Shown piece after piece: positions 60,543 through 64,000 of a stretch of 64,000 nucleotides of DNA. The stretch is taken from NCBI GenBank assembly GCA_050305635.1, contig JBNLFS010000065.1, forward strand, positions 1 through 64,000. Reading direction: 5' to 3'. The stretch's first letter is position 1. Every line of letters starts with the position of its first letter. The notes beneath the pieces are model-generated. The model searched no databases and had not been told where the DNA came from. It saw nothing but the letters and a program-made list of their open reading frames with translations. Both the position numbers and the translations under genes were made by a program. This DNA is from Thiodiazotropha sp050305635 (GTDB taxonomy: Bacteria; Pseudomonadota; Gammaproteobacteria; Chromatiales; Chromatiaceae).

Positions 60543-61853
60543 TCAGTGCAGCTTGATCACCGGGTCGATGCTGCGGCGTAACATGCGCGCGAGTGTCGTC
60601 AAACCGGTTCGCCACCAGCCGAACAGTGTCAGCTGGTGCATCTTGTACAAGGACAGATAGACCCAGCGAGCGATCCAGCCGCTGACCCGGACGCTGCCGG
60701 TAATGGCGCCCATCAGGCTGCCTACGGTACTGTAGCGTCCGAGGGTGACCAGGGATCCGTAATCCCGGTAACGGTAGGGTTTGTCGTAGGGCTTGTGTTT
60801 CAGTCGCGCACGCAACGCCTTGGCCAGGTAGGCCGCCTGCTGGTGGGCCGCCTGGGCGCGGGGCGGCACCAGATCACCCTGATCGTTCATCGGACAGGCG
60901 GCGCAGTCACCGATGGCATAGACCCTCTCGTCGTCCTCGAGCATCAGGTTGGGTTTGACCTTGAGCTGATTGATGCGGTTGGTCGTGAAGCCCAGGGATG
61001 AGAGGAAGTCCGGTCCCTTGATGCCCGCGGCCCAGACCTTGATGCCGGCCGGTATCACCAGGCCCGACTCCGTATGCACCGCATCAGCGGTGATCCGGGT
61101 CACCTTCTGCGAGACATGCACTTGGATGCCCAGGCGCTGCAACTCGCCGCGAACCTGTTGCGACAGCGCCAGGGGCAACGCGGGCAGGATTTGCGGTCCG
61201 GCATCAAGGATGTGCAGTCGGATGTGGCGATCGGGCTCGATGGTATCGAAGCCGTACTGGGGAATCTGCCGGGTTACCTGGTGCAGCTGAGCCGCGAGTT
61301 CAACACCGGTGGCCCCCGCCCCGACAATGGCCACGTCGAGCTGGCCTTCGCGCAGGGGCTCGTTTTGGGTGTTGGCGCGGATCAGAGCTTCGAGCAGCTG
61401 CCTCTGAAACGCCACCGCCTGGGATTTGGTGTCAAGCATCAGGCAGTGCTCCTGCACCCCGGGAATGCCGAAATCATTACTGATACTGCCCACCGCGAAG
61501 ATCAGATAGTCGTAGGCGAAACGTCGGCTGGGGATCAGCACCTCCCCGGCCTCATCGAGCAGCGGCGCAAGGATCACCTCGCGAGCGACCCGGTCGACAC
61601 CGGACATGACGCCGAGACGAAAACGGTAGTGGTTCCAGCGCGCGTGGGCCAGATATTCGAGGGCGTGCTGTGCCGGGTCGAAACTGCCTGCGGCTACCTG
61701 ATGCAGCAGAGGTTTCCACAGGTGGGTGCGGGTGGCATCGATCAGGGTGATTTCAGCCATGCCCTTACGTCCCAGTTTGCGCCCCAGACGGGTGGCGAGT
61801 TCCAGCCCGGCGGCTCCGCCACCGACTACGACGATCTTGGCACTGTCAGCCAT
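60543..61853 (-). CDS. ndh: Type II NADH dehydrogenase (NDH-2)
   Basis: A 436-residue flavoenzyme from ATG 61853 (MADSAKIVVVG), preceded by GGAG. The FAD site is 'VVVGGGAAGLELATRLG', the NADH site is 'VAIVGAGATGVELAAQL', and the second FAD motif is 'YAIGDCAACP'. 'HLWKPLLHQVAAGSFDP' is typical of Ndh. The C-terminus (about 375-436) is amphipathic and basic for membrane attachment. It passes electrons from NADH to quinone without pumping protons. Confidence 0.93.
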   Translation of the reverse strand: MADSAKIVVVGGGAAGLELATRLGRKLGRKGMAEITLIDATRTHLWKPLLHQVAAGSFDPAQHALEYLAHARWNHYRFRLGVMSGVDRVAREVILAPLLDEAGEVLIPSRRFAYDYLIFAVGSISNDFGIPGVQEHCLMLDTKSQAVAFQRQLLEALIRANTQNEPLREGQLDVAIVGAGATGVELAAQLHQVTRQIPQYGFDTIEPDRHIRLHILDAGPQILPALPLALSQQVRGELQRLGIQVHVSQKVTRITADAVHTESGLVIPAGIKVWAAGIKGPDFLSSLGFTTNRINQLKVKPNLMLEDDERVYAIGDCAACPMNDQGDLVPPRAQAAHQQAAYLAKALRARLKHKPYDKPYRYRDYGSLVTLGRYSTVGSLMGAITGSVRVSGWIARWVYLSLYKMHQLTLFGWWRTGLTTLARMLRRSIDPVIKLH

Positions 61854-61963
61854 AGGAGACTCCACACTGAATTGATCCACCCGGGTTCGGGGATGTGATG
61901 GAAATTATTCCAGGAACATCCGGCATGTCCATGACATGCGGATGACCATTATGCACCGGGGGG

Positions 61964-62525
61964 TCAGTCCCGAAAAGGTGACCAGACCAGTATCAGACAG
62001 AGCGCGGAACAGGCCGCCATGGCCAGCACGATGGCTCTGCCGCTGTGGGTGGGAAAATACTCCATGCAGCTGGCCTGGTTGTTGGGGCTGATCGCACCCA
62101 TGGCGCCGATGCTCAACATGAAAGCGGGAACGATGAATTCCAGTCGGGGCGCAGCGATCAGGATCAGCAGCAGGGTCAGAATTCCCAGCGCCTGGAGGCT
62201 TATCGCGAACCGCAGAATCTGACGCGGGGTGTAATGGTTGAGCAACACCCGGTTGGTCAGGTTCATCACAGTCATGATGAGAATGTTGGCGCCGAACAGC
62301 AGGGTGAACAGGGTCCGTTTCAGGGCAATCATCATAAACAGGCCGTATCCACCGAGAAATAGAAAGATCAGGTTCCAGCCGGACAGACCCAGCAGCAGGC
62401 TGCCAATGCTCGGGGCGAAGGCCGGCGCGGCGACCATGATCAGACCGATCATGCTGAAGATCTTCGCCGCTTCCCGTCCGCTCACATGATCGCGCACCAG
62501 GGCGGGTGCATCGGTTGTCTGGAGA
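61964..62525 (-). pseudogene. Bcr/CflA-type MFS transporter remnant
   Basis: The open part encodes 'TTDAPALVRDHVSGREAAKIFSMIGLIMVAAPAFAPSIG' (the segment after TM4 of Bcr/CflA drug exporters), then jumps near residue 57-60 ('GYGLFMMIALKRTLFTLLFGANIL') from the TM6 region to the C-terminal half, and ends with 'EYFPTHSGRAIVLAMAACSAL'. The N-terminal about 120 residues are missing, with a stop codon just upstream, and about 100 residues in the middle are deleted. A normal protein has about 400 residues, so this is a decayed gene. Confidence 0.7.
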
Positions 62526-62687
62526 GGCTAGCTAACCATTGAAGAGTTGCACTGGTCAATGCGTGCCCATCGGATTGCAGCCTTCATGACTTTGCCGGTA
62601 GCGTACAATGGATTTGTTAAAAACCGGTGTATTGGAGAAGATATCAGGATTCAAACATCATCCAACGGGCTTTGCCTGGAGGTGGGA

Positions 62688-63338
62688 ATGACCCTGGGAA
62701 AATACACCCTTCCTCATCTTGCGACCTCGGCACTCATCACCATCGATACGCAGAATGATTTCACCCTGCTCGACGCCCCCGCGCTGATCCCGGGTACCGC
62801 GGAAATCCTGCCTAACATGCAGCGTCTGTTGGATGCCTATCGGTGCGCCGCACGACCTATCGTTCATGTGGTGAGGATCTATCAGCAGGACGGCTCGAAT
62901 GTGGATATCTGCCGTCGTGAGGCGGTGGAGTCCGGAGAAGCCATGCTGGTACCGGATTCCGAAGGTGTTCAGCTGGTGAATGAGATCAAACCTGATGCAA
63001 ATCTGAGACTGGATACGGCGCGTTTGATGTCAGGGGAGTTCCAGGTGGCGGGTGAGCGTGAGTACATCCTGTACAAGCCCCGCTGGGGTTCCTTCTATCA
63101 GACTGGGTTGGAAAACTTTTTGCGACAGCGGGGATGCGACACCCTGGTGCTGTGTGGTTGCAATTTTCCCAACTGTCCCCGTACCACGATTTATGAAGCC
63201 AGTGAGCGGGATTTCAGAATTGTGCTGGTGCACGATGCGATCTCCCAGCTCTATCCCAAAGGCCGGGAGGAGATGCTTAACATCCACGTGGCATTGATGA
63301 CAGCCGATGCGGTGATCACTGATTTGTCCAAGCATTGA
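62688..63338 (+). CDS. Cysteine hydrolase, isochorismatase family
   Basis: A 216-residue protein from ATG 62688, with GGAGG before it. The catalytic triad is visible: Asp20 in 'ALITIDTQNDF', Lys in 'YILYKPRWGSFYQTGLENFL', and Cys in 'LVLCGCNFPNCPRTTIYEA'. Members hydrolyse isochorismate, nicotinamide, N-carbamoylsarcosine, biuret and others; the sequence alone does not choose. Frame open upstream to 62547 but without a ribosome-binding site. Confidence 0.9.
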   Translation: MTLGKYTLPHLATSALITIDTQNDFTLLDAPALIPGTAEILPNMQRLLDAYRCAARPIVHVVRIYQQDGSNVDICRREAVESGEAMLVPDSEGVQLVNEIKPDANLRLDTARLMSGEFQVAGEREYILYKPRWGSFYQTGLENFLRQRGCDTLVLCGCNFPNCPRTTIYEASERDFRIVLVHDAISQLYPKGREEMLNIHVALMTADAVITDLSKH

Positions 63339-63489
63339 ACTTGCGCGAGTTTGCCCGGGTCAAAGCTCAGGTCGACATTTTAGGGATGGTGGATTGATCC
63401 GCCGGGCGCGCACCTGTGCGTGCAATTCCGAACGCCTGAATTCAAGCACCTGACAATCCGAGGTACTCACAACTGATGAGAGGACACAG

Positions 63490-64000
63490 ATGAAACGCAG
63501 AATTTTTACTCATCTTTTCCTGTTAACGTTTTCGCTCTTCATGATTTCAGCCCAGGCCCAGGAAGGCGGCCTGGAGAATTTACGTCAGACCGGCAAGGCA
63601 TTCGCCTCGGTCGCCCGCTCCGTATCCCCCTCGGTGGTGTTTATCCAGGTCGAAACCACCGCCGAACAACCGTCGAACATCAATCAGGGTATGCCGTTCA
63701 ATCAACCCTGGCCGTTTGGCGATGATATGCTGAAACGCTTTTTCGGCGATCAATACCACGGATCACCCCGCATGACGCCGCGACAGTCGCAGCCACAGCA
63801 GCGACACGCGATCGGCCAGGGTTCCGGTTTCGTCTTCGCCACGCATGACGGCCTGCTCTCGGACAAGTCCTATGTCCTGACCAACAATCACGTGGTGGAG
63901 AACGCCGACAAGATACGGGTCAAGCTGCAGGACGGCCGTGAGTTCGAAGCCAAGGTCACCGGGCGCGATCCCCAGTCCGACGTGGCGGTCATCGAGATAC
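63490..64000 (+). CDS. HtrA/Deg-family serine protease, cut by window end
   Basis: The first 170 residues are present. A signal peptide (MKRRIFTHLFLLTFSLFMISAQAQ) is followed by the start of the trypsin-like domain: 'GQGSGFVF', the catalytic His in 'VLTNNHVVENADKI', 'LQDGREFEAKVTGRDPQSDVAVI' with the catalytic Asp. A Pro/Gln-rich insert at about 60-105 corresponds to the LA loop. The Ser motif (GNSGG) and PDZ domains would lie beyond base 64000. Periplasmic protease or chaperone. Start ATG 63490 follows AGAGGACAC. Confidence 0.93.
   Translation, partial: MKRRIFTHLFLLTFSLFMISAQAQEGGLENLRQTGKAFASVARSVSPSVVFIQVETTAEQPSNINQGMPFNQPWPFGDDMLKRFFGDQYHGSPRMTPRQSQPQQRHAIGQGSGFVFATHDGLLSDKSYVLTNNHVVENADKIRVKLQDGREFEAKVTGRDPQSDVAVIEI

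Noticed and set aside
1..64000. tRNA, rRNA or CRISPR arrays anywhere in the window
   Set aside because: No TPsiC-type segments with cloverleaf context, no rRNA sequence and no regularly spaced repeats with unique spacers were found by eye.

Overview
The window looks like chromosomal DNA of a gammaproteobacterium. It has a canonical F1Fo operon atpIBEFHAGDC followed by a SlyD-type isomerase, glmU and glmS. The generally GC-rich genes with gammaproteobacterial-type products (NDH-2, beta-carbonic anhydrase, several chemoreceptors, modABC, di-haem and c-type cytochromes) would suit a free-living or symbiotic respiratory, perhaps sulfur-oxidising, lineage. I cannot name a species. No rRNA, tRNA or CRISPR array was recognised.

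Layout. 1-2.4 kb is a repeat-rich patch: a REP-associated-type transposase fragment, a probable group II intron 3' remnant, a hypothetical exported protein and several REP palindromes. 2.4-13.2 kb (mostly minus strand) is sensory and housekeeping: a response regulator-TPR protein with a partner kinase, an M48 protease, a large chemoreceptor, a C_GCAxxG/dUTPase fusion, a cytochrome c lipoprotein, and a split Aer/CetAB-like energy-taxis set (PAS, receptor with CZB domain, PAS). 13.5-20.2 kb is accessory DNA: PaiB-like protein, hipBA, then an integron gene-cassette array without integrase (four attC sites; cassettes for an unknown protein, an orphan ectoine synthase EctC, a PD-(D/E)XK-like protein and another unknown), followed by decaying toxin-antitoxin loci (frameshifted brnT with brnA, a parE with a nonsense codon, a CopG remnant).

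20.2-28.3 kb is a metal/oxyanion uptake region: modABC plus a truncated haemoglobin, then a TonB receptor, an orphan solute-binding protein and a di-haem oxidoreductase. The two groups share a 9-7-9 palindrome (CGTTATGCA-N7-TGCATAACG) upstream of modA and upstream of the receptor. 28.6-39.6 kb is atp-slyD-glmU-glmS.

39,674-52,769 is a complete Tn7-like transposon (13,096 bp) inserted 26 bp after the glmS stop codon. It has TGT...ACA ends, a perfect 5-bp target duplication GCTAT, three TnsB-type sites at exact 20-bp spacing in the glmS-proximal end, three widely spaced sites in the distal end, and an overlapping tnsABCDE operon. Its cargo is a small metabolic cluster (FAH-family hydrolase, AraC and LysR regulators, exported PEBP/YbhB protein, NAD(P)-dependent beta-hydroxyacid dehydrogenase family enzyme, SRPBCC protein), not resistance or CRISPR genes. 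Immediately beyond it is an AT-rich AraC/ABM-monooxygenase pair whose start codon overlaps the target duplication.

54.3-64 kb returns to ordinary chromosome: beta-propeller membrane protein, acyltransferase, carbonic anhydrase, small exported proteins, cold-shock/DUF1294 protein, NDH-2, a decayed MFS transporter, a cysteine hydrolase, and the start of an HtrA/Deg-family protease cut by the window end.
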